Assembly: GCF_001577835.2 (NCBI RefSeq)
Contig: NC_029536.1
Location: forward strand, 2,170,001 to 2,234,000
DNA from: Coturnix japonica
Taxonomy: Eukaryota > Chordata > Aves > Galliformes > Phasianidae
Direction: 5' to 3'
DNA: 64,000 bases
Positions 49,201-62,700 of this stretch are shown in pieces; within the stretch, counting starts at the first letter, position 1, and each line of letters begins with the position of its first letter. The notes beneath the pieces were generated by a model, which saw only the letters and a program-made list of their open reading frames with translations, had not been told where the DNA came from and ran no database searches. A program made the position numbers and the translations under genes.

Positions 49201-52200
49201 TCAGGTCACCATCCTCAGGTCATCACACTTCCTACCTGCTCCAGCATGAAGCAGTAGTGAGGCAGGTGGAGCATCATGAGCACGATTTGCTCAGCCTTAA
49301 CGCTGCAGGCCCTGGATTTGCAGGCTAAATACGAACGTGTGTCTGTGTGTGTGGAACTGATAGGAAGATATCAGTACAGTGAAGAGAGCAGAACTCTGCC
49401 CTAATCAGGGTTTGTGGCCCAAATTTGCCATTGTTTTTTTCTTTTTTTTGTATGTATATATATAAGGGAAGAAAAAGCTACACAGGAGATGTTCTTCCAC
49501 TGATACTTCAAGTTTCCTGAAGCTCATAAGCTTGAAAGCTTGGGATAAACACTTTCTTTTTGCTTGCAGTATTTAAGATGAGAGTGACAGTTTTCACTCT
49601 GCTCAGTACTGAAGTGACTGTGCTTACCTCTGCACATGAAATTTAGCAAAGACCTCACCAAGACATCCATGATGAAGAAAATTACAACTGGTCAGGAATT
49701 TTGGCTCGAGTTCTTTCCAAACAGAAAGCAGATCTGGAAAACCTTTCACTAGACACTAGATAGGGCGAAACCAGGTGCACAATCCTGCCCTGTGCTGCTT
49801 TGCAGGGGAATCCTGGCCTTGACTCACCACTGAGAAATGTTCACAGACCACAAAGGAGAACAAAACCTTTGGAGGTGGAGACATGCCACCGTGGAGCACC
49901 GAGCACACATGCCCTGCTGTAGGTGAGCAGCGTGGGGTGCCCTGGCTGCTGCACCTCATCCTGATTAGAGCAGTGCTTTCTCACCGCTGAGCAAATTAGC
50001 TTAAATGTGAATGACTGCAGCCAGGTATCTCTTTGCTGCTTCTTGATTGCTTCATCTGAGATGTCTGGGCTGTGATATTTGTTAATTACCAACTATCGAA
50101 TGGAAAACATGACTGGTGCATTATTAACCTTTCGTAGCTTCGACGTGCTGTTTGACAAACACCAGGAACACCAGTTTTCTCACAATTAATCATTGTACAT
50201 CTTAAAGCAGAAGATATGGAAAAGTTCGTTTTACTTAGGACAGGCAAACAGGCTTGGCAACCTCTCGAGGCCCTCCTGTCCTTTTTGTCACTGATTCCAC
50301 AGCTTTCTGATGGTTTTCCTGCAATGATGTGCTGTTTTGTAAAAGCTGATTGCACCTTTAAATAAATGAAGCAACCATTTGTTAGGCACGTTTTGCTCGC
50401 TGTGTTTTTGCTACGTTAGCTGGTGGCAACGCATGAAATGAGTAATAACGCTGATGATGAATGAACCTGCCAAGAGCCATCACTCATCTTGTGGCTTTCC
50501 ATCCAATGCTTCTTTTGCTGCTTACAGCAAGATGCCACAAAACAACCCAGAGACGATTTGATGCTGCAGCATGCAGGATTCCTATTGCAGCACTAGTGGT
50601 AAACGGGGTCACCAAGGAGACTGCATCCTTCTCTGGCTGCTCTCTTTGCAACACACTGGGATTATTATGTTTTATGTGTAAAGCAAGAGTGATGCTGCAA
50701 GGCTATTGAAACACCAAGGAATACACAACTTCTCTTTTGCAACCTCACCCGAATCCCTGTGAACTTAAAGAAGCAAACAGAGGAAGGATCAGCAGAGCAT
50801 AACTCGTTCTGCTCGTGCTTTTTCCTGCTGCTGGAAGGGTTAAAGCCTTATTTATATCAGACAGAAGACGTTTGCTGGGTTCAACCCCTCCTTCTATCTA
50901 ACCTGTAGCTTATCGACAGAAACAAAAGGAGGCTCCAGATGACAGATGAGCTAATCTGCAGTGCAGAGCTGCAGGAGAATGCTTTATTCTATCAATCATT
51001 TAAGGCATGACCGATGAGGGCTCAGTGCAGTTGAATTTGCTGTCCTTTTTTAATGGGTCTGTTATTCAATCTTGGTATGACTGTAGGCCAAGGAGCCAGG
51101 TCAGCAGCTTGGGTACAGGGTGGCAGGATCCTGACGGCGGTGTCTGTCAGACAGGTGGTGTCTGCCTATAGGTGCTGCTGTTTCTTTGACTCTGGGGGAA
51201 GCAGAACAGTAAACAGTTTGTTGAAAGCAAAGTTTTTTAAAGGTAAAGGAAGGATGGGACTTCTGGATGCCACGTGGCGTGGCTGATCCAACTCTTCTGA
51301 CAGGGACACGGTGGTGCAAGGTTGTATGGGGCCACGTCGTTGGTATCCACATCATTTATATGACATTTATTATTATTATTATGTGAGTTTGGAACAGCAG
51401 CTGGTTCTCTAGTGGCCTTGAATTATTTTAAAGAGAAACCCACTCCTGTTAGTGCCTGAAATAAGGGCTTAGGGGATGGTATTTCTCCAAGCACCTTGAG
51501 AGCTGCCTAGATAAGGGAAGGTGGGGGGAAGGAGAAGGGAAAGAGACCAAAGGAGGAGAAGGAGATGTGAAAGTTCTGTTTGTGCTAATATTTGTGCCTT
51601 TTTTTTTCCTGCAGATCTTGGATCAGTCTGTGGCTGAGTTTAGAGCATAATGTTGCAAAACATATCTGGGAACACCTGAATTCTTCCCTCATAGAACCTA
51701 TGATTTCAGCAGAGGCTGGAAAGCAACATGCCTTTGAGGATGGCAGCCCTAAGGCGTAACATCGTTATGGCATGTGCTTAGGAACTGAACTCTCCTTCAG
51801 ATAAATGGACATAAACTCCGAAATGCCTTCAAATCCGGCAGAGGGGCTTTGATCACTTCTACAAATGGAAATCCAGTTTCTAAATCACTTGGACACTTGA
51901 AAATTAGACTGGAGCACGAACGTGATTGATGGCGATGTTTTCAACTCGCTGATTCAAATGGCTACTCTAGATGAAAAAGGAATTTCAGCTTGCGGAAAAC
52001 AGGAGGGAAGAGCTTGGAGAAAAGGGCCATAAAACAAATTAACACGGGGCCTCCAGGCATCGGCTCAAAACATTTCATTCCTTAGAGATGAGGTACCTCT
52101 GGGGAAACAGAAGCAGCAAAACAAATGACAAATGGAAGCCAAGGGATGCAAATGATGAAACAAAAAGCGGTAAGAAGTTAGGCAGTACTTAAGGGCTGAG

Positions 52201-55200
52201 ATTGGTTTCGTACGTTATCCTCAGAGAAGCCCATTTAAGTGCTCATATCGGAAGGAAGTACTTCTACCTGCTTGAGGAATATAATCTCTTCTCGTGCCTT
52301 TATACTGAGCTTTGTAGGGCACTTGATTTGCTTCTTCTCTCTTTCTTTCACAGATGACTGTAACAACTCGATTTGCCTCCCGTGTTCCCTTGGGGAGCAT
52401 TCAAATTGTTTCCATGGGAGATTATATTTCTGTGGAGCCCTTTTCAGGATTTGTTCCATTACATTCGGGCTATTTTCCAGAAATATTTTAATATTCAAAC
52501 AGATATTGCTGCCTTCGCGCCTTCGTTTGCAAATAAAAATCAGAGCTGTGGCAAATCAAGGGAGGAAGCTGTGATTCGAGCTGGACCATTCAAATCACTT
52601 TTTGGTTATGAAATGCTGATCACCGAGCCTAGATTAGCTCCGATGGAAGCTGTTGATATTCAGGTGGCCTTTCTTCCTCATTCTGTCTTTGTTTCAGAGA
52701 CACCTGACAGGATATTAATGTTTAGATATGCAAAATACACCCTTATTTTCAACGTTAATCATCAGAGCTGCTGATTTTTATTTATTTTTTTTTTTTCAAA
52801 TGACTTCTCAAAGCAGAGCTAGAGAAATGTGTTCAGGGGAAGATAAGTGAAATACATGACATTTCTGCCCTTCCATTGAAGGCAGAAGTTAATCTCCTCA
52901 CCCCGTGAGTTCAAGACAGACCAAATGCACTTTGAAAGCAAGGAGTTAAATATTGCAGAGCGCTGGGGCTGCACCGCATCCCCTGCAGACATTTCACTTG
53001 GCATTTATGGCACCGCCATACAGAGGGGTTTTGGTTCTGTTCTGTTTTCCTCCCAACACCCAAAGGAAAGCCTACTTTTGCTGCTAACGCTGTCACGTCC
53101 AAAAGGGGAAGAAGCCCATCCGTCTTCAGCATCCTCACCACCTGCTAGCAAGACCCAGCCGCGCCACGCATTCCCCTTCAGCTTCACTCCAAAGCCCTTC
53201 ATCTCTGTTCAGGTCACCTGTAGGTTCCTCTGCCCTTTCCCCACGCGCCAGCACAGTTTCCTAATGCTCTGCTTCAGTCTTTGGAAGACTGTCACGGCTT
53301 GGAGGTGGCAGAATAGTTGCCTCAGTTTGCTCAGGCTTTGTGGGTCCTGACCCAACTTCCACCAGCACGTTGCTGCTGATGGATTCCAAAGGTTTGACGC
53401 AACGGCACTGCAGGAACAAAAATAACCCAACATCTGGCCCCGTTCTGAACACACACACATGGGAAAGTAAACCTCGTCGAGCCAGGTGCTGTTAACTCCA
53501 CTGCTGTGACTGCAGCAGAGGGAAGGGCTTGATAACCAATGCAGCAGAAGATAGAAAACCTCCAGCTCCCACCTACTCCTTTAGCATCGTGGCTGGAAAG
53601 TGTCCAGACCATGGAATCCCAGAAGGGATTTGGAAGAAAGGGCCAGAGCCCACGCCCTGGGAAGCAGCTTGGGTCTGCTCGGTGATCTCCATTCACAGCA
53701 GCTCAGGAGTTAACCAACTGCCGGCGCCTGCACCTTCTATTTGCCTTGGATTTGTACCAAGCTTGAGTCATCACGTTCAAACAGTGGGGAGGGAGGGGGG
53801 GAAAAAGCTTCGTTTTCCACGAAGGGCATTCCCATACCAGGGCACTTTTAAGTTCTTACCAGGAAAAGGAGCCTTTTTGAAACAGGGCGGGTGGGTGCGT
53901 ACCTTCTCTGAGGGGAAAAAAAGGATCTGCTCAGATCTATATGTAATCACAAACAACTCGGCTGCAGCGGCGTCCGAATGAAGCAGGACCTCTGGGTACA
54001 TCGGGTCACCTCTGCCTTTTCAGAAAGATTTAATGGGGCCGCAGCAAAACTAACCTCGTGCCATAGGTGGGACCGAGGGCTTTTATAGTAGCAGACTATC
54101 AAAGGAACGTGAGGAATGCAGGGTGTAAACAGATCAGATCTTTTTCCCCCTTCTTGCAGAAAGGCCTAGGTTTCTTCCCTTTCCTCCGAGGCTTGAGAAA
54201 TTTAAATGAAATCCCAAGGCGTGCACGTTACTAAAATACACTCCGTCCCCAGCCCAGGATTCAAAGCCAACAATTCACAGGTTTTTCCTGTTTAATCAGA
54301 GGTCACGCAGGAACTCGGCGGAGCCCTGGAACCGGATCCACTGGCCGTTTGGGTTGAACTGGAGTGAAATTGACCTACAGCACATTAACCCCTCACTTTG
54401 CTATTTCACCCATTTGGAAGGGTTCAGTCCTACAATTACCGACCCTACCCACTGGATGTGACTCTGCAGAATGGATTTCCTACCCCAGACCCACACCCAC
54501 ACGTCAGGTCTGTCCGTGCACAGTGAAGGTAGAAGGCTGATCCTGGGGCCGAGCGGGGCCTGAAGGTCAGCGGGAGGCTCGGGTGAGAGCGGTGATGGAG
54601 CGGCGGGACTGGGAAGAGTGGAAGGAAGTGGATGCTGGGGGAGTAAGTCTGACAGGAGCTGCTCCTGTGACCCACCAAGGAAGGTCATTAGCACTGATGA
54701 GTAGGAATATTAACAGAAATGTGTGGAATTCTAATGGCACTAATGCACCATTAGTGGGGAGAGGCGCGTGGATCTGCCGCGTCCTCTGCTCTCGCTCCAG
54801 GAAGTTTTTAAGCTGATGGTTCCTGAAAGCCTGCACAAATATGACTCCTGTGCTTGTTTACATACCCTGCCCACGCCTTCGTAACAGCGAGGTCACACAC
54901 AGTCTCTCGATCCCTGTTCTTAACGCGAGCACCCCACAGAAGAATTACTGTAGTCTGAGGTTCCCAGTCTCCCTAGCAGAACATGTGTTTTAACCCCGAG
55001 ACCTTAAAACCTCCGATGCCATCAACACGTCCCAAATAAGGGAAGTGAGTAGTAGAAATTCTAATGCTTTTCTTTCCACTTTCATCCTGATTTTCAGTTG
55101 CTTTGTTAGGGTTCTGTTAAGCTGATGGCGAGTTCCACAGCGTTACCTTTCATAACATAGCCTTCCCCCTTCTCACAGCACACCTGTCACAGTTGTGTGT

Positions 55201-56929
55201 CCTGGAAGGGCCCAGAATAGGCTTAAAATAACCTTTGTGTGTTCAGATCACCCCAAACACTTGCCACTGTGTCAGAGGGGCCATATACTTTCAGATGATG
55301 CTATTTAAAGCTGTTTGTCCCCCATGCCCTGCAGCAGCATTCATCTGAATTTGCAGCACCGTGCCCGGCTTTGCTGGGAGTTCATTTCCTTCCTGTAAAT
55401 CATTCCCCTCCCCTACAGCTGTTGGACACTCACACGCATATGAAAGCATCCCATAAAACAAGAGGAGAGTCTCTTCACTTTCAGACCCGGCGTGCAGCAC
55501 GTACTCCCACAGCTCAACCTGCACATGAGTTTTACCGCTCATCTCAGCACAGCACCCCTCCGTACAGCCCCCTTTTCTCACTGTAAGCTCAACAGAACAC
55601 ACAGACTCTACGTTAGCCCTCCTTTGCTGAGAGAGTCAGAGCATATCCATCCCACAGAGACGGAGATCTCCCCACTCAGCTGCCAGCAGAGCCGGAAGGA
55701 GCAGCTCTGCTGACGGTCGGGGGAGTAAAGCAGCATTAGGGGGTTCACATCAGCAGGTCCATCATTCGGCTGTGATCGCCGTCATTCACCGCAAACCCTC
55801 TTGTTTTGAAAGAAGCAGAAAATACATGTTTGTCCTTTGGTTTCTCTGGCAATTTCTCTCCTGCTTCTCGAGCAACACTTCTGCTGTCTGAGCACTCGGG
55901 GAGATGGGAAGTCACCTGCGGCCACAGCTTTTAATGCACAAAGGGTAGCAGCAGGAGCCACCCCGCTACCGCTCAGCCTTATTCCAAATGACCGCAGCGC
56001 CTTTTATCCCTCAACCACTTCCCAAGCTCCTTCAGAACATCGCAAAGCGCATCTATCACCATCCCTCGAGAAAACCCTTCCTTAAGAAAAGATAAAGTCA
56101 ATCACTTACTTGTTCTCTCCCGCCATTCTCATCTATTATATGCACACACACACAAAAACAACAACCCCAAAAGCGACTTCTCGCTTCGTTTGGCCTCGTT
56201 CACATTAAGCAAAATAAAAGTCGGGGTAAACACCAGCCCAGAGTTCACCCAATACCTTATGAAGCTCGGGGAAGACAGGGTGGAAGAGGAGCACCCCGGA
56301 GGAATCTCAGAAAAGCGGATTTATTCCAAGTGCTTCTCAGCGCTGTTATCTCCGCCTTGGCTAAGCGGAATGCCGGTGAAAATCTTTGCCTGGTACAGTG
56401 CGGAGCCTCTGGTTCACAGGCCAGGAATTCTATGCTGAATAATTTTTAACTTTGGGTTTGGGAGGAAAAACAGAGTGCGGTACATTCTGCCCGCTTGAGT
56501 AGGCTTTGTCTATTTATTGCACGGAAGGAGAGCTCCTAATTTCTGGGGGAGGCGGGGGGGACGGGGACGGGCGCGCAGCTACCTGGGGCGGGGGGCACAG
56601 GGGGACGGGGGCACAGCAAAGCTGGGGGGCTTTTAATGGGGAATGAAAGGGTCGAGAGGCAGCGTTTCGAGAACTGCAGACCCATGTAACCCACGGTTAG
56701 TAATTCTAATGAACCACGTTGTTCTCTGTGCTGTGTTTCCTTGCTAGAGGGCTGGCTGAAATGGGGGACACCGCAAGGAACAGGAGAGCCTGCCTGAAGC
56801 CATAGAGTCAATGTGCAAAAGATCTGGGGCAAGAAATAACCACAGGAGAGAGCCTCTTTGGCTCTGCAGGAATTACATCACTGACCGGGAGCGCTGGGAA
56901 CGAACCCCATCTCCCGATCTGTAACCCGA
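46291..56929. other. Non-coding stretch, no gene supported
   Basis: Short simple repeats only: GT-rich near 49335, T-rich and TATA-like near 49435-49465, TTA repeats near 51363-51381, CA repeat near 56142. G-rich sequence lies at 56543-56630. No open frame carries domain or splice evidence. Confidence 0.4.
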
Positions 56930-56990
56930 GCGTGCCGAGCCAGATTCGATGACCCTTAGGGGTCCTTCCATGTCGGGTTATTCTGTGAAA
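56930..56990 (+). repeat. CR1 LINE 3' end fragment
   Basis: TCGATGACCCTTAGGGGTCC followed by TTCCATGTCGGGTTATTCTG fits a diverged CR1 3' terminus. Confidence 0.65.
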
Positions 56991-59900
56991 TAAAAGAGCA
57001 GATTTCCAAGCAGAGCATTCCTCGTGGCCTCTTCCCACCTGGAACTGTGGCTCAGGACGCCGGGAACAAGGTGCTGCCCGGCATCACCCTGTGAGAGCCA
57101 CCAGGGTGAAAAGGCTGTCTGGAAACAGCACTTGGCTCCAATGGCCGTGTCTGGAATCCAGCTGTCACGTACATCTCTAGGATATGCAAACAGCCATGTG
57201 TGTGGTTGTTACATGGATGCCTTCACCCACACCAAAAAAGCAAGAATTGAGACAAAGGAAAACCCCACTGAACCATACAGGTGGATGGTGACGGGGCAGG
57301 TCTGGAAAGGAAGCAGCGAGGAACGCATTCAACACCATTTAGAAAGGGTTTTTGTGCGTGTGTCTCTATTGAAGCGTGACTTCAAAGACTCTCTCAGGGC
57401 ACGCACAGGCGAAGGCTCCCCACCAGCGATGCCCTCCTTGACAAACGCGTGTAAATCCTCCCTATCACCTCAAGAGAAACCTTTCCTCAGACCCCCCTCC
57501 GTCACCAACAAGCCTCCCAGGGCTTTGTTTGTACAACACGGCCGCTTCCAAAGCAAACAGACACCATCAAACCACAGCGGCTATCCCATATTGAGATGCA
57601 TCAATAAAATGTGATTTATAGCATTGTCACTGGAACGTTTTGTCCTTATCGGGCTCGAGATAAGATAGGAGGCATTGAGAAAGGCTCGTTAAAGCGCAGT
57701 CTGGCAGTCAGCACATTAACGAACTTGCTTTTCAAAGCTTATTAGCAAAGAGGCAACTGGTATAAAGGAACAGCTTGCAGGAGCGGGTGTGCGCTGGAAG
57801 AGGGAGGGCGGCGGTTACGCCATCACTTCTACCTTCAAGAAGCCCACTTGTTTTATGATCCTGAATTATTCCAGAGCTCCCGTGCGGACGAAGAGGTCGC
57901 CGGGCTCCTCCCGTCCGTATCTTTTTTTCTGGTTCAAAGTTTAATGGGAGGATTTCAGAAGCCGCTGGAGGTTTTCCTCTTCTAGGAGAGCCCTGAAGCG
58001 GCGCTTGTTTGTCAGGGGGAGGTTTGCAGGGCAGAAAGCCTGGGCTTGAAGGCAGACCCAGTGATACTGATAGTGAAGGCCTCGTGCAAAGAAGCACCCA
58101 ACTGTGCGGGGCCGGCAGGTTTGCGAGCTCTGCAAGGAGACTGTTTTGCAGCACGCAGCCTCACAACCCTCAGCGAGCAAAGTTTTCAGCCCCCGAGCCC
58201 CTCTGGCACCGACAGAACGCTGAGATACGTCCTTCAGGTTCGGGACATCCCCTCCTAAGTCGCTTCGCTTTCATCCTCGTGCCCTCTGACTTCTGCCCCC
58301 TGCCCTTTCCCCTGCCTCGATGAGGCCGTCCTTATCATCCTCTTCCTATTTTTGAGTGTGTGTTAAGATAAGGCAAACAGATAAACGATCTCTCCCACAG
58401 AGATTTACTTGCATAATCGAAGCATTTACTCCAATTAGAGCACAAAAGACCTCAGTTTCTCCGTCCCCTTTAACTCCATCAAGTCAATATTTGCCCGGCC
58501 ATAGCTCCCACTACCCAGGCAGCAGAGACGGACACGGCAGGCATCAGGAAACAGATCGCTTTTCATCGCACGTTCATTTGAAAGCAGTCTGCCAATGGAG
58601 AAGCATGACAGAGGTCATCACAAGAGGAACAGCACGGGGAGCTGTCGATCCGAGGGCACGGGGAATTCCCCAGCTTGAAATGTGATGCACCAAGGCCAGG
58701 CGTCTTTGAGGAAGGCACCTCCCCGTACGTAGGCATGGCGGCAACGTGGTGCCCAATGCCCTGAATATGAGATGCGTTTTACACCCACAGCTCTCCCTTC
58801 TCCTTCCCCAACCCCCCCTGTGCTGCGGCCACACGTCCTCCCCATCAGCCTCCCACATCTCCCTGTTTATCTGCCTAGGATAAAACAAGCACAGCTGCCA
58901 GCAGAGCTTTTAGAACCAGCTTTCCCCATCCCACCATTACGTGGTCAGAGAAGCCCCCAGCTTCAAGCAGAGGGCAGGAAGAAGAGCTGCCTTCTGTCAT
59001 TGCCATCATTGAAAGAGGTGGTCCATCTTCTGAAGAAGCAATGCATAGGAGAACCTTAAAGGGCAAGGCGGTCCTATGGCCAAAGCCATCCCATCCGTTG
59101 GGTGTGAAGAAGGGTGCTCCATAAAGGAGCAAGAGCCATTCTCTGCTCTGTATGGGCACTGCAGGACCTCTGGCTTTCCAGTGGACCCTGAACAAAACCC
59201 CACAGCTTGAGCGTGGTGAATGGCTGCTGACACCTGGTGGTGAGGTCTTCGGGCCAACCCAGCGCTCCAAAGGATGGAGACGCATAAAGGGGGTTTTTAC
59301 GGGCAACATCTGCAGAGATATGGGGTGCCGAGAAATGCCACAGCTGCAAATAAGGAGTTCAGAACTGTCACACGAAGTGGCTCTGGGAGAAGCAATGCGA
59401 CGGTGTGGGAGAAGGAGGCAGCACCAAACAAAGCATCCCTTCCTTTAAAGTCCATTTGATGTCTGCTTGCAAACGGGAGGCATCATTATGAATGTATGTG
59501 AAGCGATTAGCAAACATCCCCATCTATTAGGCATAAAGGAATAATAACCAGACCAAAATAGCTGTCAGAATGGCTCCCTTTGCTCCTTTATGTTATTTGA
59601 GCTCATCGTTTGCAGAAACTCAATCACGGCTCTTTAAATGAGCATATGGTGGGGAAACAAGAGGGAAAGGCAAAACGTTTCTGCCCGGCTTTGGGCACAG
59701 AGCAAGGCTTCGTGCGATCAGAGCAGGGAGGTTGCGGAACGTAAACACAGTAATTAAGGCACTCATCCTAATTGCAGGCAGTTAATTGTGCTGTATGCTG
59801 CATAATTGAGCCACCCTAAGCACCTCATCATTGCAAATCCCTCGTGCGTTCTTTAGCTTGACTTTGGGGCTCCTCCATATCAGCGCTGGCTTTTCCTCTT

Positions 59901-60237
59901 TGCTCAGCTCTTTGGCATTAGAATGAGGCATCGAATCTTTGATTTCTTACAGCAAAATATATTGATGTGAGGTACACTTATGGTTTCCAACCAAACCTTC
60001 GGATCCATCCATTAGCTCAGGCCACAGGTCTCCTTTTGGCCGCGGGGTGAGGCAGAGAACTCCCTGTTCATCCCGAAGAGGGAACATGGATAACTCATAT
60101 GCTCTGTCGGCACCCATCCCCTATGCACGGCACCCAGTGGGGCTCTGTGGGTACCACTAGGTGTCACCTCCCACCCGCCAATGGACCCAGTGACACAGTG
60201 AGATGCGGCACAGAGGGACACGGGCAGCGTTGGTGGC
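56991..60237. other. Non-coding stretch, no gene supported
   Basis: A 196-codon plus-strand frame at 57024-57614 ends next to an AATAAA near 57603, but it shows no domain, homology or splice support. The remainder is unremarkable. Confidence 0.35.
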
Positions 60238-60302
60238 GTGTGGGCTGTTGGACTGGATGACATTTGAGGTCATTTCCTACCTCTCAAAGCCCTTCTGTGC
60301 CA
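60238..60302 (+). repeat. CR1 LINE 3' end fragment
   Basis: GTTGGACTGGATGACATTTG and AGGTCATTTCCTACCTCTCA are a diverged CR1 3' end. Confidence 0.72.
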
Positions 60303-60801
60303 CATCCAAGCCGGGTTCCATCAGGTGAATGTATGGGTCCGGAGGTGCTGGTTATTAGAGAAGCTAATTAGCTTCTGTTTGCTGCTTTCAGAGAGAGATT
60401 CTGTATGTTGTCTGTAAACTCATTTCAAGGAGTTGCACTTAATTTTCAGCGACGGATGTTTTTAATAGCTTTGTTCCGACATCTACAAAGAGCAGAGCTG
60501 CAGAGGGGCTTTTATGATCCCTCTCTTTTTGACAGCTCACAGTGAGAGGAATGCATACAGTAATAGAGGGGCAGCTCAGATCCACACCATCCCCAGGCTG
60601 GCCCTAACGAGATCCTCAGGTGCAACAGGGCCAGGCCCCCCACCCCAGCACAGCTGCACCTTGTCTGCAGCCCAGGGCAGGGCCTGCCCTCAACGCCTTT
60701 TAAACCCCACCAGAGCCTGCTGGGATCTAGTGAGGGCTCCTGGAAGCTCTGTGGGCTCATTCAGAGCCTGCTTCAGGATGCTGCAGGACTGCCATGTTGC
60801 T

Positions 60802-60873
60802 CTCTCCTTTTGGGGTAAGTGTTGGGCTCTTTGGGGGCTCTCCTTTTGGGGTAAGTGTTGGGCTCTTTGGGGG
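60802..60873 (+). repeat. 36-bp direct duplication (two copies)
   Basis: The unit starts CTCTCCTTTTGGGGTAAGTG and continues TTGGGCTCTTTGGGGG. Two perfect adjacent copies are present, each with the donor-like GGG|GTAAGT. Confidence 0.85.
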
Positions 60874-60961
60874 TCTGCTTTCTGCTGGGCTCCTCTGCTC
60901 TTGTGGGGACAGCGTGGGGTGATGCTGCTGGGCTCTGACCTTGTTTCTCTTCTTTTTGCAG

Positions 60962-61123
60962 GTGGTGTGGGGTTGCTGCTGCTGCCACGCTCTTCCCCTG
61001 GCTGCTTTGGATCCAGGGCTGCCCCTGGGTTCCTTTTGCTGCTTAGAGCCTGTGTGAAGCAGTCCTCACAATGCCCTTTTTGGGGCTATTTGAGGGCAGT
61101 TTGCAGGCATTGCAGCAATGGAG
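60962..61123 (+). other. Possible non-coding exon (plus strand)
   Basis: Bounded by a strong acceptor-like tract (CTCTTCTTTTTGCAG) and a consensus donor (GAG|GTGAGC). There is no recognisable protein. It may be part of a plus-strand non-coding transcript. Confidence 0.25.
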
Positions 61124-61637
61124 GTGAGCAAGATGGATGTGTGTCCCTTAGCCTGGTGCTGCTAGGGGATAGAAGAAGCATTGCAAGGGGCGGCTTTCCA
61201 GAAAGGAAATGCTGGAGATTTCCATTTAATAATGTTTGTTCTTTCTGTTTTTTGTCTCTCTCTTGCAGGGTGAGAGCTCCAGCAAGGGTCAGCCCACAGC
61301 ACTGAGCGGCAATAGGACCACAGAGGCGAGTTCCTTCATCCCCACGGGCTCCTTGCCTGCAGCAGGAGGATCCCTCTGCTCTTCTATTGGGGTTAATGCA
61401 GTTTTGCTGCTGGGCTCCCAGTCTTCTTTATGTGGTGGCTGCTCCCCAAGGTTGAGTGCAACCCTGGGGGTGCCCACAGCCCCTCCTGGTTGCAGGGGGG
61501 AGCAGGATGGGGACCACAGTGTCCTTTGCAGCCCTATTGCTGCTGGGGGTAAAGAGCGACACTGAGGGCAGCTCAGGTGAAAGTAGTGCTTGAGGTGGGT
61601 GTGTTTGACTCGGCTTGATTTGCTTTTTCCTTTTCAG

Positions 61638-61711
61638 TCTGTTGCGATGGGTGCTTTGCAGCAGAGATCAGCCTGAAGTTGCAAGGTTCCCTCAGTATTG
61701 GGATGGCAGAG
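61638..61711 (+). other. Possible non-coding exon (plus strand)
   Basis: 74 bp between TTTTTCCTTTTCAG and GAG|GTGAGC. Both sites are near consensus. No product is recognised. Confidence 0.25.
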
Positions 61712-61784
61712 GTGAGCGCTGGGGTGGAGTGGTGTGAGTGTGAAGTTCTTAATATTATTTTCCACCCCAGGACTGTAGCTGTTA

Positions 61785-62045
61785 GACGGGACTTCTGGAG
61801 ACCATTAAGCCTAACTCCTGTGTGAAGCTTTTTAACACAGAAGGAACACAAATACTGTAGGTAAGGCCTGATCAGGGCAGAGCAGAGGGGGAGGATCCCC
61901 TCCCTGGACCTGCTGGCCCAGTCCCTGTCAATGCCCTGCAGGATCCTGTTGGCTCTTTCAGCCCCTTTAATAGTTTATCTCTCAGCCTGTACTGATCCTT
62001 GTGGTTATTGTTTTTCAGGTGCTCTCCAGCCCATTGAGGTCTTGC
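61785..62045 (-). repeat. CR1 LINE fragment (minus orientation)
   Basis: Features such as GGGGAGGATCCCCTCCCTGG, GGATCCTGTTGGCTCTTTCA, CAGCCTGTACTGATCCTTGT and TTTTTCAGGTGCTCTCCAGC are the reverse complement of CR1 ORF2 sequence near the 3' end. Confidence 0.75.
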
Positions 62046-62439
62046 TGAATGGCAGCGCAGCCTTCTCATGTACCAGCTGCTCTTTTAAGCTTTACATCAC
62101 AGGTGTGTTTGCTGAGAGTGGGTGCTGCCCCTCATCAAGGTCGGTGATGAAAATACAGAAGTGAATGAGGTCGGGCCTGGTAGTGTAAGCCGTGGATGTG
62201 CAACTGGGCTCAGTGCTGCTGATCGGGCAGCTCTCAGCCCAACTGTGACCCATCGTGTGTTGGGATACTGCAGGAGGAAGAATTCAGCAGGATTAGTGAT
62301 GCAAGGTAAATGACATCCACTGTTCTCTCCTCGATCAATGCAGCTGGTGATGCTGTTATAAGCAACTTCGAGGCTGCTACGTGCAGGATTTTCCCTCGGT
62401 TAACACACCGAGTGCTCCAATAACCTTTTTGTTTTCCAG

Positions 62440-62700
62440 GGGCCTCGTTGTGCGGGTCTCAGCCCAGCGGATTGTCGGAGGTGTAAGGCTGAGCGAGGAG
62501 AGCGTCGTCCCCGGGCTGCGGGCGCCACCGTCCGGGCGGAGATGGGGGGGGGGGGGGGCCTCGGGTGTCTTTTATCCTCCAGGTTCCATTGAGGTCCGTG
62601 GCCAGGAGGAAAGGCGGCAGCTCCAGCCGCATCCCCCGTCGGGGATGAGGTGTGACGGAGCTGGGTTATAGCGGAGGGCTGTCGAGGATGCAGAGCTTTA
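62440..62700. promoter_or_regulatory. CpG-rich block, candidate promoter
   Basis: Densely CpG-bearing sequence (for example GCGGGCGCCACCGTCCGGGC) in a region otherwise poor in CpG, including a run of 15 G at 62544-62558. A donor GCG|GTGAGG at 62731 and an acceptor TTCCTTTTAG before 62820 lie just downstream on the plus strand. In human the divergent neighbour upstream of the miR-200b cluster is C1orf159, whose promoter would be expected on this side and in this orientation. This is synteny-based inference only. Confidence 0.35.

Noticed and set aside
57024-57614. 196-codon plus-strand open frame ending beside AATAAA
   Set aside because: It has no domain, no splice-site support and a composition unlike globular protein. 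It could at most be the end of a non-coding RNA.
60514-61305. 263-codon plus-strand open frame, the longest in the window
   Set aside because: It runs through the 36-bp duplication and across good splice sites, is rich in Leu, Cys and Trp as read-through of GT-rich DNA, and has no domain.
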